DNA of 64,000 nt from assembly GCF_900240275.1 (NCBI RefSeq), contig NZ_LT964761.1, forward strand, positions 1 to 64,000. The letters are read 5' to 3'. Source of the stretch: [Lactobacillus] timonensis (lineage in GTDB: Bacteria > Bacillota > Bacilli > Lactobacillales > Lactobacillaceae). The notes under the pieces are model-generated. The model was not told the origin of the DNA and ran no database searches. It worked only from the letters and a program-made list of their open reading frames with translations. Each line of letters starts with the position of its first letter. Position 1 is the first letter of the stretch. The position numbers and the translations under genes are program-made. Below are positions 1 to 7,924 of this stretch, one piece after another.

Positions 1-323
1 AGATCAAGGATGGCAGTATCAACACCACTTGTATCAAATTTTATTACGTCAACACGGAATTACTCAGTCGATGTCCCGTAAAGGAAATTGCTTAGATAAC
101 TCACCAGCCGAAAGCTTTTTTAACTTGTTAAAACGCGAGTGTTTGAATCGGATAAAGATCACTTCATTTCAGCAATTTAAAACTGTCATTGAGCAATACA
201 TCTATTGGTACAACAACGTACGAATTTCAGCAAATAAAAAAGGAATGACACCGAATCAATATATTCGATATCATTCCAATCTTTAAAAGTTAGTAAAGTG
301 TCCAACTTTTTTATAGCACTTCA
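1..323 (+). mobile_element. Right end of an IS3-family insertion sequence
   Basis: This is the 3' end of an IS element whose left part lies outside the window. It contains the C-terminal part of a DDE transposase followed by a terminal sequence. Read inward from base 323, the end begins TGAAGTGC and runs into an A-rich stretch and GTTGGACAC, which resembles IS3-group termini. The element abuts the truncated brnQ gene directly. The left inverted repeat and any target duplication cannot be seen here. Confidence 0.85.
2..286 (+). CDS. IS3-family transposase OrfB, C-terminal part (cut by window edge)
   Basis: This is the integrase-core end of an IS3-family (IS150-like) transposase, which cuts and joins DNA at the IS ends. 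The open frame runs in from the window edge, so the N-terminus is missing from view. The first visible residue is Asp of the DQGWQY motif. The catalytic Glu lies in NSPAESFF exactly 35 residues later, which gives the D(35)E spacing typical of the family. The C-terminal YWYNNVRI...MTPNQY pattern is also characteristic. Whether the complete element is active cannot be judged. Confidence 0.9.
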   Translation, partial: DQGWQYQHHLYQILLRQHGITQSMSRKGNCLDNSPAESFFNLLKRECLNRIKITSFQQFKTVIEQYIYWYNNVRISANKKGMTPNQYIRYHSNL

Positions 324-1025
324 CGTTGCCAGCGAAATTTGCCGCGATTTTTTAATCCCCAGTTCTTTAATCGCAGTAATAATAGTAATCCCAAAGGCCA
401 GCGCGGCCAGGCCATCCATGGTGTTATACCCTTGCAAAAAGCCGTTGGAGAAGGCGTGGCTGGTATAAGCCGCAGTTACACTAGCAGTCTTACCAGAGCC
501 TAACGGGTGGATGAACGCTAACAAGAAGATAATAAACAACAGTAACAGGAACAGGGGGTTCAAAACCTTGCCAATTAAAGTGGTAATCTTTCCTTCATGG
601 TTTGAAAACAGGTATACCAGGCCGAAGAAGAGTGCCGAATAAATCAACAGCCCCCAGGAATTCGCTGCCGCGGATAAGTGAGGAGCGATGCCAATTTCAT
701 AAGGAACGGTGGCCGTCCGGGGCGTTGCAAACAGCGGTCCCAAGGTTGCGTGAATCAAAATTAAAAAGATTAGTGCATAGGTCCGGCCGTTCGGCAGTGC
801 GAGGTCATAAATCCCGTTTGATTTCGTAATACTAATTGCCAGCAGCGCCATCAACGGCAGCAAGACTCCAGAAGCAAGGAAGCCGCTACTCGCAATTAAC
901 CAGTGGCTGCCGGCCAGCTGTCCCAGGTGAACCGGGAAAATCAGGTTCCCCGCCCCAAACAACATTCCAAAAATCAGTGATGCGATAATGATTGACTGCT
1001 CAATACTCGCTTTGCTTGTCTGCAT
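321..1025 (-). pseudogene. brnQ: BrnQ-type branched-chain amino acid carrier, truncated by IS
   Basis: This is the N-terminal half of an LIVCS-family cation:branched-chain amino acid symporter (Ile/Leu/Val uptake through the membrane). The reading frame is clean for about 230 residues and includes GAGNLIFP near the N-terminus and GYNTMDGLAALAFG near the break. The family is usually about 440 residues, so roughly half the membrane segments are lost. The coding match ends at the IS boundary, and the stop codon TGA (321-323) is supplied by the IS terminus itself. I start at 1025 because AAAGGA lies nine bases upstream; an ATG at 1034 almost touches that site. A T-box leader precedes it. The product is almost certainly non-functional. 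Confidence 0.88.
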
Positions 1026-1065
1026 ATTAACCATTCCTTTCAGTAAAGTCTAATTATTTTGGTAC

Positions 1066-1103
1066 AAAAAAACGTCCTCATAAGCAAATGCTTACAAGGA
1101 CGC
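1066..1103 (-). terminator. T-box intrinsic terminator
   Basis: A long hairpin (CGTCCTTGTAAGCA paired with TGCTTATGAGGACG) is followed by seven T on the minus strand. It competes with the antiterminator formed by the T-box motif at 1108-1123. Confidence 0.9.
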
Positions 1104-1345
1104 TACACGCGTGTTACCACCTTTTCTTCAGAGTAATATCGCTATTGCCCCCTTACCCCGTACGTAGTAAAAACTAGATACGTAGACGCTATAACGGGCG
1201 CACCCGGCTAAGACTACCATCGCTCTCACCTTAGCCACTCCTAGGCTACTTTCACTTTTCCTTCCCTATCCCCACTCGCACTAACTTGGGTTCGCTGACT
1301 AGTATCGGTAAAGCTAATTTCCTATTCTCAGTGGTTGTTCGTACC
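1066..1345 (-). promoter_or_regulatory. T-box riboswitch leader of brnQ
   Basis: This tRNA-sensing leader precedes brnQ. On the minus strand the T-box motif AAGGTGGTAACACGCG (1108-1123) carries the UGGU that would pair with an ACCA tRNA end. A strong terminator follows at once: GCGTCC...GGACG flanking a TAAGCA/TGCTTA stem, then seven T (1066-1103). The upstream part contains several hairpins and an AGCGA/GTGCGAGTGGGG pattern that resembles the distal loops of Stem I. I could not place the specifier codon with certainty. An Ile, Leu or Val codon is expected from the gene controlled. The 5' limit is approximate. Confidence 0.88.
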
Positions 1346-1428
1346 GTTTATTTGATAAACATTTTACGTGATAAATTAAAAATGTCAACACTTTTTATCA
1401 TTTATTTTTAATTTTTTAATAAAGATTC

Positions 1429-1540
1429 TCATTCTTCCAAGACGATTACCTTGCCGTCGCCAGTTTGGCTTTCCAAATAGGTATGCGCCGCCGGTAATTA
1501 GTCCAGGTGAAAAAACTCAACGGGCTTTACCGCCAAACAT
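1429..1540 (-). pseudogene. C-terminal remnant of a zinc-independent quinone oxidoreductase / alcohol dehydrogenase
   Basis: In one minus-strand frame the region reads VKPVEFFHLD, then a stop (TAA, 1498-1500), then LPAAHTYLESQTGDGKVIVL and EE before a normal TGA (1429-1431). This is the C-terminal signature of medium-chain NADPH:quinone reductases (the AH..LES...GK.V pattern). Only about 35 codons can be recognised, and further upstream the frame breaks up and runs into the GNAT remnant. It is a decayed fragment left by a deletion. The function is assigned from this short tail only. Confidence 0.6.
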
Positions 1541-1569
1541 TTTGTCCTACCCTAATTGCTCGTCTAACT

Positions 1570-2033
1570 TCATGACCTGGCCAGTTCTTCACTTGTCTTG
1601 CGCTTCATCCGCAAAATCGGGTATGGCTTCCCCTGGTCGTCAAGTGGGAACCGGGCAACTACCCTAAAGCCCATCTGCTCGTAAAATCCCCGTGCTGCAG
1701 GATTCTGTTCGTTGACGGCTAATTCGTCAAGGCCATACTTGGCGATCCCATATTCTAACAGCCAGCTGCTAATTCCCTTACCGCGCTCGCTTGCGTCAAC
1801 GAAGAGCAGTTCCAGCTTAGTACCGTTGACCCCATCAGCTCCTTGATTTGTTGATTGCTAATTGCAACGACTAGGTGCTGGACATCCTGAAACGCCTGCG
1901 GAACGTATTCTTTAATGGCCGCGATTTCTTCTGTGCTCAGGAAGCGATGGGTAGCCGTGACCGCACTTTCCCAAATCCCAACTAATTGGGCCATTTCCGG
2001 AGCCGTAATGGCCGTCAATTCTTTAATTTCCAT
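1570..2033 (-). pseudogene. GNAT-family N-acetyltransferase, frameshifted
   Basis: The first frame starts at 2033 (MEIKELTAIT) and gives an acetyltransferase N-terminus with VTATHRFLS and HLVVAISNQQ. It loses homology after KELMG. A second frame continues as VNGTKLELLFVDASERGKGI, then LDELAVNEQNPAARGFYEQM (the acetyl-CoA site and the typical GNAT ending), and stops at 1570. The two frames join across the C run at 1830-1833, where one extra base would restore a protein of about 153 residues, the usual family length. It could be a true mutation or a one-base sequencing error in a homopolymer. The substrate is unknown. Confidence 0.8.
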
Positions 2034-2211
2034 TCGGATCCTCCAATTTCTGAATTTATTTATAAAGGATACCGTAATTTGGGATGATTGAACACTATTT
2101 CTGCAGGCACAATTTGATAATTAATTGGCGCCGTTTGATGTTAATTGTTGACCTTCTTCCTCATATAATGACAACAACAAACGAAAGATAACATTTGAGG
2201 AGGAAGTTATT

Positions 2212-2997
2212 ATGTCAAAGCAAACTGCTTTAATTACTGGTGCTACTGGTGGTCTTGGTAAGGAATTTGCCCGCATTCATGCAGAAACCGGTGGCGACCT
2301 TGTTCTCGTTGGGCGAAACCCGCAAAAACTTGAACAGCTTCAACACGATGTCCAAAATAAATGCCACGTTCAGGTAACCACCATCACGGTCGACTTCACT
2401 GAATTTGATGCTGCGGAACAAATTTTTGGTGAATTGCAAAAAGCTAATATTCAAGTTGACTACCTAATTAATAACGCCGGACTTGGTGGACAAGGAACAT
2501 TCCTTGAGCGAACAATGGAAGAAGACATTAACATGGCCAAGGTTAACATGATTGTACCAACCAAGTTAATGAAGCTAATTCTTCCACAAATGGTCAAGCG
2601 GGGCAGCGGCCGGGTGCTGAACGTGTCATCTTTGGCAGCTTTGGTTTCCGGGCCGCTTCAAGCGGAATATTACGCAACCAAGGCCTACCTGACCTCCCTT
2701 AGTGATGCTCTCTGGCATGAGTTAAGAGATACTGGAGTAACGTTGACTACTCTAATGCCCGGCGCTATGGAAACCGGCTTTGCTAAGGCCGGTGGCTTAA
2801 CTAATACCAAGATGTTTGCCAACGCCGTCAGTCCAAAAAAGGTTGCCGAAGAGGGCTACCAAGCGATGCTTAATGGTAAAATGAACGTGTACACCGGTCT
2901 TCGCGGCTGGCAACGGCCATTCGTTAGCATGATGCCAATGATGCCGAAAAAGGCCATGATGCGTTTTATTGCTGACCAGCATTCCAAGCAGAAATAG
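2212..2997 (+). CDS. Short-chain dehydrogenase/reductase (SDR)
   Basis: This is a classical SDR oxidoreductase of 261 residues that uses NAD(P)(H) to oxidise or reduce an unknown alcohol or carbonyl substrate in the cytoplasm. The cofactor motif TGATGGLG is at residues 9-16, NNAG at 87-90, the catalytic serines in NVSS near 139-140, and YxxxK at 153-157. The C-terminal MMPMMPKKAMMR segment is methionine-rich, as in the DltE/YqjQ-type subgroup. A strong ribosome site (GAGGAGG) precedes the ATG and a TATAAT lies at 2164-2169. The AraC-type gene follows after eight bases, so the two are probably co-transcribed. The substrate cannot be inferred. Confidence 0.9.
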   Translation: MSKQTALITGATGGLGKEFARIHAETGGDLVLVGRNPQKLEQLQHDVQNKCHVQVTTITVDFTEFDAAEQIFGELQKANIQVDYLINNAGLGGQGTFLERTMEEDINMAKVNMIVPTKLMKLILPQMVKRGSGRVLNVSSLAALVSGPLQAEYYATKAYLTSLSDALWHELRDTGVTLTTLMPGAMETGFAKAGGLTNTKMFANAVSPKKVAEEGYQAMLNGKMNVYTGLRGWQRPFVSMMPMMPKKAMMRFIADQHSKQK

Positions 2998-3005
2998 GTG
3001 ATTAA

Positions 3006-3989
3006 GTGGAAAAGTTTATTATTGATGGCCGCTATGGGCAACTCCTGCTGGCCAATGGAATTGATCCCTCCACGGTCCTCAAAACGGTGGGACTGCCAAT
3101 TGATACCTTCACGCACCAAACCATTAAGTTAACAGAAACCGACTACTTCAAAATGGTGGCGGCAATTGATTCACTGAGCACGGACCCTCTCCTGCCCGTT
3201 AAGCTAGCTGGCACGGAGGGGATCGAAACCTTTTCGCCAGCGATTTTTGCCGCCTATTGCAGTAAAGATGGCGAACACTTCCTGCACCGCCTGGCCCACT
3301 ATAAAAAATTAATCTGTCCGGTGGCCTACCAGATAACCGCAGCTGACCGGGTTACAACCATCACCCTTTCCACCCTGAACGTTCAGGAACCACTACCACT
3401 CTTTTTCGTTAACGGTGAATTTGCCTTTATGGTCCAGCTGCTCACTAAGGCAACTGGCAGGGCGATTAAGCCGGTCCGGATTAGGACAAGCTTTAATGAG
3501 GATAATCCGGCCATCCAAAGTTTCTTTGCCAGCTACTTCAACCTGGGGGACAGTAATTCCATCAGTTTCCGGAATGCGGACTTGCAGTTGCCGTTCGCCA
3601 GTGCGAACACATCCCTGCTTGAATGCCTGGAACCGGAACTAACAAAGCGCCTGGCGGACTTAACGGTCGATGATTCTTACGGAAACCGCGTCCGAAACGC
3701 CCTAGTGGAGCTCCTGCCCCGAGGAACCGCCGCGATTGAGGCAGTGGCCCCCGCGTTGGGTGTCAGCAAGCGGACTCTCCAGCGAAAGCTCAAGGCGGAA
3801 AACACTAATTTCCAACAGCAGCTAAACGCCACCCGCGAAATGCTGGCGAAAAATTACCTGCTAAACACTTCGCTGCCTGCTGATGACATCGCCTTTCTCT
3901 TAGCCTACCAGGAAACAAATTCTTTCTTGCGCGCCTTCAATAGCTGGACCGGGATGAGTGTCCAGCAGTATCGACAATTACACCACTAA
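3006..3989 (+). CDS. AraC-family transcriptional regulator (Arabinose_bd-type N-domain)
   Basis: This is a 327-residue regulator. The N-terminal two thirds resemble the OruR/ArgR-type ligand domain (YFKMVAAIDSLSTDPLLPVKLA, with the later CPVAYQITA strand region). The C-terminal approximately 95 residues form an AraC double helix-turn-helix (VAPALGVSKRTLQRKLKAEN, then DDIAFLLAYQETNSFLRAF). It starts at GTG 3006, eight bases after the SDR stop, with AGGTGA just upstream; this suggests translational coupling. The Arabinose_bd-type N-domain is better known from Proteobacteria than from lactobacilli. It most likely controls the adjacent SDR gene in response to a small hydrophobic or amino-acid-like ligand (inference). 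Confidence 0.85.
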   Translation: MEKFIIDGRYGQLLLANGIDPSTVLKTVGLPIDTFTHQTIKLTETDYFKMVAAIDSLSTDPLLPVKLAGTEGIETFSPAIFAAYCSKDGEHFLHRLAHYKKLICPVAYQITAADRVTTITLSTLNVQEPLPLFFVNGEFAFMVQLLTKATGRAIKPVRIRTSFNEDNPAIQSFFASYFNLGDSNSISFRNADLQLPFASANTSLLECLEPELTKRLADLTVDDSYGNRVRNALVELLPRGTAAIEAVAPALGVSKRTLQRKLKAENTNFQQQLNATREMLAKNYLLNTSLPADDIAFLLAYQETNSFLRAFNSWTGMSVQQYRQLHH

Positions 3990-4223
3990 AGTTGTGCCCC
4001 GCCCGGTCTGGCATTTGCCCACCGCTGCGGGCTGTTTTTATCTTTTGATAACCGTAATTCAGTTTTGCCCCAGTGGATAACTGGTATTACCTTTCCAAAA
4101 AACTTTATCAAATGCGGACGTTAACGCAACGCTTCAATTATGTTATAGGGGAAACACTAGAAATTATGGCTAGTCGAGCTCTAACCATTAAGATTCAAGA
4201 AACTTTATTATTCCGCTGCAACT

Positions 4224-4232
4224 TGATATAAT
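4224..4232 (+). promoter_or_regulatory. Extended -10 promoter of the LPQTG gene
   Basis: TGATATAAT is an extended -10 element (TGN plus a perfect TATAAT at 4227-4232) about 50 bases before the start codon. The -35 region (TTTATT around 4204) is weak. The rest of 3990-4223 shows only a poor GCCC/GGGC hairpin after the regulator gene (about 4013-4040). Confidence 0.6.
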
Positions 4233-4284
4233 GAAAATGATTATAGAAGTAATCCTTGCCTAGGATTCAAAAGGAGCGTTCACA

Positions 4285-6393
4285 ATGACAAAGAGAAGAC
4301 ATTTTAAATTATATAAGCAGAAGAAAAAGTGGGTTATCGGCTGTTCAACGCTCTTGTTATCCTTAACGCTTGGCGCTGTTGATGTTCAGGCAAATGATAA
4401 TTTGTCAAGTACTAATGTCGATAATTCAAATCCTGCGTCATCAACTAACAGTCCTTCACATCCAGTAACCAGCACTAACCAACAAGAACTAGTTAGTGTC
4501 GCTCCAAAGACAGATGACCAGTCCGTTTCCAATCAAACGGCTACTCAAACTGCTCCAACCACAACTAGCAACAATAATACTCAGGACACCGCTCCCGTTC
4601 CGACTTCATCTACCACTACTGGTCCATCTTCTTCGCACCATCCCGACGACTGGAGCAATAACTATGAACGGATCATTACCATTAACTATTACCCACAGTA
4701 CGATCTGGACGGCGACAGTACTGGGGACCTGGTTCACAAGCGGATTATTCAAATGGCTGTTGATGGCCACTGGGACGCCATCGATTGGTTTCCACCAGAG
4801 GGGACCTTTCCGCCTGGCGTGACAGTTCCGCCAGTTCACTTTGACGCTACTGACGAGGTTACAAAGGCCAACCAGCACTGGGAAGTTAACTTCTTATTTA
4901 GGACTTTTAGCATTCAAAGCTCAACGGGCGAGAAGACGCTCTCACAGGTTTTCGTTCTGACTAACGGTCAAACCGTAACCATCCCACCGATCGAAATCAC
5001 CAACCAGGACTATGGAATTCCAACAGGTTACCACCCCTCGATGCTATACCCAACAATTGATAACGTCGTTGAGCAAAACGGACACTACTACATTACCGGG
5101 GCAACCATCTCGGTTGACAGTTCTGGTTATAGTATTACTTACCACGGCGCGCTAAACGATGTTACCGGTTTATCATCGTTTGCGAAGAAGATTGTCTTCA
5201 CTGCCCCGCTGAATTTCGTTTACAAGGACCTAAACGGGAATACTTACAGCGTCGCTGGCAAGGGGCCGGCAGTTTTCAACGGTCAGGAAACTTTGAATTA
5301 TTCGCAGGCGCTCACCACGCCCCAGATTCTCTACTATGCCAACCAGTTCCTCGACCAGTACCGGATGGGAATTGCGGGCAACTACCGCCTTTACGGCTTC
5401 TTCGGCCCGGACGGCAAGTTCAATCAACTGGACGGAATCAGTTTGAGCAACGCAGTTGCCAACAACCAGACGGGCTTTACCTTTAACCTTGCCATTGTCA
5501 ATCAGGCCTACACTCCGGTTCCGGGTTCACAGATGACAAAGACACGGACAATCATTTTCCACAAGCCGACCGGTGACGAGCAGGTCAGCCAGCAGGTCAG
5601 TTTTCAGGACTTTGCCAACTTTGACCAAATCACCGGCAAGCAGATCAGCCCAGCAGAATTAAAGGTGCTGACCGGCAACGACCAAAGTCAGGCCAGCGCT
5701 TGGAGTACTTTGACGGCGGACAACCACTCCTGGGCAGAATACCCAGTCCCGGCGATTGCAAACTACACGAGCAGTCAGTCAACGGTTGCGGCCCAGACGG
5801 TAACTCCAGATACTGCAGATCAAACCATTGAGATTTACTACACTGCTAAGACCGAAAAGGTCACCGACACAAAGCAGGTTGTGCGGACCATCAAGGTTCA
5901 GGCACCCGACGGAACGGTCCATATCACTGAACAGACGGTTACCTTCACCCGGTCCGGCGTCAAAAACTTGGCAACCGGCGTGACCGACTGGGGTGACTGG
6001 CAGCCAAGCAGCAGTGCTTGGCCGGCCTTCACCGTCCCGCAGTACCCTGGTTATACTGCAGACGTTGACACGGTCGCAGCTCAAGCGGTGGATGCTGCGA
6101 CAAGCAACCAGACCGTTGTCGTGACCTATCAGGCGGTACCAGTTCAGCCTGACCAGCCCGGCACGGGTGGTACTGGTCAGTTGCCCCTGCCTGGCCAACC
6201 TGGTAATCCTGCCAGCAATCGTCCGGGAACTGGAGCCGTTCCTGGACAGGAGGTAGCTAGGTCATACAACCAGCAGGCCGCCCTCCCCCAAACTGGTAGC
6301 CAGCCGAACGAAGGGTTAGTTGCGCTCGGCAGTCTGGCCCTCCTCACCCTGTTCGGATTAGCCGGACGCAAGAAATTCGAGCAAAGCAGGTAA
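4285..6393 (+). CDS. LPXTG-anchored surface protein with Mub-type repeats
   Basis: This cell-wall protein of 702 residues is exported and attached by sortase. The N-terminus has a KxYKxGKxW-like signal (FKLYKQKKKWVIG) with a hydrophobic core and probable cleavage after VQA near residue 37. A Ser/Thr/Asn-rich linker follows (about 40-115), then a roughly 300-residue domain rich in aromatic and Thr residues that I cannot name. Two mucus-binding (MucBP/Mub B2-like) repeats lie at about 418-515 and 530-617; each begins RTI and ends with an 'Y...Q.V.P.T..QT' strand. After a Pro/Gly-rich spacer come LPQTG (667-671), a membrane helix and a positive tail. A role in mucus or host adhesion is likely by family. 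Confidence 0.92.
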   Translation: MTKRRHFKLYKQKKKWVIGCSTLLLSLTLGAVDVQANDNLSSTNVDNSNPASSTNSPSHPVTSTNQQELVSVAPKTDDQSVSNQTATQTAPTTTSNNNTQDTAPVPTSSTTTGPSSSHHPDDWSNNYERIITINYYPQYDLDGDSTGDLVHKRIIQMAVDGHWDAIDWFPPEGTFPPGVTVPPVHFDATDEVTKANQHWEVNFLFRTFSIQSSTGEKTLSQVFVLTNGQTVTIPPIEITNQDYGIPTGYHPSMLYPTIDNVVEQNGHYYITGATISVDSSGYSITYHGALNDVTGLSSFAKKIVFTAPLNFVYKDLNGNTYSVAGKGPAVFNGQETLNYSQALTTPQILYYANQFLDQYRMGIAGNYRLYGFFGPDGKFNQLDGISLSNAVANNQTGFTFNLAIVNQAYTPVPGSQMTKTRTIIFHKPTGDEQVSQQVSFQDFANFDQITGKQISPAELKVLTGNDQSQASAWSTLTADNHSWAEYPVPAIANYTSSQSTVAAQTVTPDTADQTIEIYYTAKTEKVTDTKQVVRTIKVQAPDGTVHITEQTVTFTRSGVKNLATGVTDWGDWQPSSSAWPAFTVPQYPGYTADVDTVAAQAVDAATSNQTVVVTYQAVPVQPDQPGTGGTGQLPLPGQPGNPASNRPGTGAVPGQEVARSYNQQAALPQTGSQPNEGLVALGSLALLTLFGLAGRKKFEQSR

Positions 6394-6404
6394 GTAGCTG
6401 CAAA

Positions 6405-6466
6405 AATAATCGGCGCGGATTAGCACTCATCATTGAGCGACTAAATCCGCGTCGATTTATTTTTTC
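6405..6466. terminator. Bidirectional terminator between surface protein and ClC gene
   Basis: A 16-17 bp imperfect stem (AATCGGCGCGGATTAG against CTAAATCCGCGTCGATT) has A-rich and T-rich flanks on both sides, so it fits the two convergent genes. It overlaps the last codons of the ClC gene. Confidence 0.85.
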
Positions 6467-7653
6467 GTTAATTTACTTGTAACGGTTGCCAGGCCGCTGA
6501 CCAGCAGCGCACTGATGATTACGACTGGCGCCAGTTCAACCGCCACCAGGAAGAAGAGCAGGACAATCACCAGGACGGGTTTCCCCAAGATCGTGATTAA
6601 GCTAGCCGTAACCACAATGATAGCGTTGACCCGCAGGTTGCCAGGCAAGAGCATTGCGCAGGCGACCCCGAGTGCCAGGCTGGAAAAGATGGCCGGGAAG
6701 ATGGTTCCCCCACGCCAGCCCATCACAAATCCAAGATTTGTCAGTAGCGCCTTGATCACCGCTAGTAGGATCAAAAAGGGAACCGATAGTTTGAGCGCTT
6801 CGTTGCTAAACGGCACGATCCGAAATTCGCCGGAAAACATGATGTCCGGGCTAACCAGCGAGCCCAACGCTAAAGTGAGGCCAAAGATGATTCCCTGGGC
6901 GATTGGCCCAAAGCGGATATTAATCAGCTTGGCCAGACTATTTTCCAGGTAGACAAAGAAACCACCAAAGGCGATTCCGACCAGTACTGCTGGAAGCCAA
7001 GTCCACAGGTTGGCCGGTGCCAACTGGATCACCTGGTGGTGAATACCAAAGGCCCCCTTTTCCGGGAACAGTTTGAAAATAATTCCGGCACCCACGACAC
7101 CAATAATGGTCAGGCCAGTCACCGTGACCCGGCGCTCCGCCTTTGACGAAAACAATGCAAAAAAGCGCGGTGCTCGTTTTAACTGTACTGGATTCATCCG
7201 GCCAGTCCAAAGATGTCGAGCGGGCTGGCCGGTTCCCCACCGTAAACGGTCACCGAACCAGTTGACCATGCTGCTGGTCAAAACTGTCGTGGACGCTTCC
7301 GGACCGATACTGCCTCCGCAGCTCAACACCAGCAAGCCGAGCACCATTGACTTCCACCACTGGTGGTAGTCGAGCCAGCCGTGAATGCGGACCTTACTTA
7401 ACACCTGCTCGATCGTCCAAGGGTAGTCGCCCCAGCGCCGGTTGAGCCAGCCAATCACGGCACCACCCAGGCCGCACACCAGGAAGGGGTACCAGCGGCC
7501 CAATCCATTATCGCCGTGCAAGTAGGAATGCCAGACCAGTTCAATCAGCCAGTTAACCAGGTTAAGGTAGCTTGCCGTGGCGAGCCCAATCACGAAGCTC
7601 CAAAAAGTAGCGTACAGGCCAAGGTTAAGCCGGTCCTTCCATCGTTTTGTCAT
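6457..7653 (-). CDS. ClC-family chloride channel / H+:anion antiporter
   Basis: This polytopic membrane protein of 398 residues belongs to the ClC family, which moves chloride or fluoride either passively or in exchange for protons. The selectivity motif GSIGPE is at residues 114-119 (the Glu is the likely gating residue) and GGTIFP at 315-320. Both match the conserved GxxGPE and GxFxP loops. Many hydrophobic helices fill the rest and no CBS domains are present. It is slightly shorter than the approximately 430-470 residues usual for the family. GGGGGGCGG precedes the ATG, and a TGGTACAAT (minus strand, 7720-7728) may be its -10. A role in acid or halide stress is plausible but unproven. Confidence 0.88.
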   Translation of the reverse strand: MTKRWKDRLNLGLYATFWSFVIGLATASYLNLVNWLIELVWHSYLHGDNGLGRWYPFLVCGLGGAVIGWLNRRWGDYPWTIEQVLSKVRIHGWLDYHQWWKSMVLGLLVLSCGGSIGPEASTTVLTSSMVNWFGDRLRWGTGQPARHLWTGRMNPVQLKRAPRFFALFSSKAERRVTVTGLTIIGVVGAGIIFKLFPEKGAFGIHHQVIQLAPANLWTWLPAVLVGIAFGGFFVYLENSLAKLINIRFGPIAQGIIFGLTLALGSLVSPDIMFSGEFRIVPFSNEALKLSVPFLILLAVIKALLTNLGFVMGWRGGTIFPAIFSSLALGVACAMLLPGNLRVNAIIVVTASLITILGKPVLVIVLLFFLVAVELAPVVIISALLVSGLATVTSKLTKK

Positions 7654-7924
7654 TCGTTATTCCGCCCCCCATTTTCTTCTAACTTGCCTGTGGGATCATC
7701 GATCACTCGCAACAGATAAATTGTACCAAACGAACAGTCGCTTGTTATAACTACATCTAAACTATTAACAATAACAAATATAGGAACCATGTTTTCCTTC
7801 ATTAGAAAAAATGATCCCTATCTATCAAATTTTTGCTGTCATTCTCGCCCTTTTATGATAACAACGCAACTCTCCAGGAATGTTCGTTTTTTGAAACAAC
7901 CAGTATACGAAATAATTAGATGCT

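Noticed and set aside
4070-4084. Small palindrome CCAGT-N5-ACTGG before the surface protein gene
   Set aside because: Short arms, about 140 bases upstream of the probable -10; nothing ties it to regulation.
5779-6198. 139-codon minus-strand open frame in the surface protein
   Set aside because: Opposite strand of the Mub-type repeat region; no family resemblance or start signal.
7878-7887. Possible LexA half site GGAATGTTCG after dnaD
   Set aside because: Only one half matches CGAAC (on the minus strand); the other half is ATTCC instead of GTTCG, and no promoter is near it.
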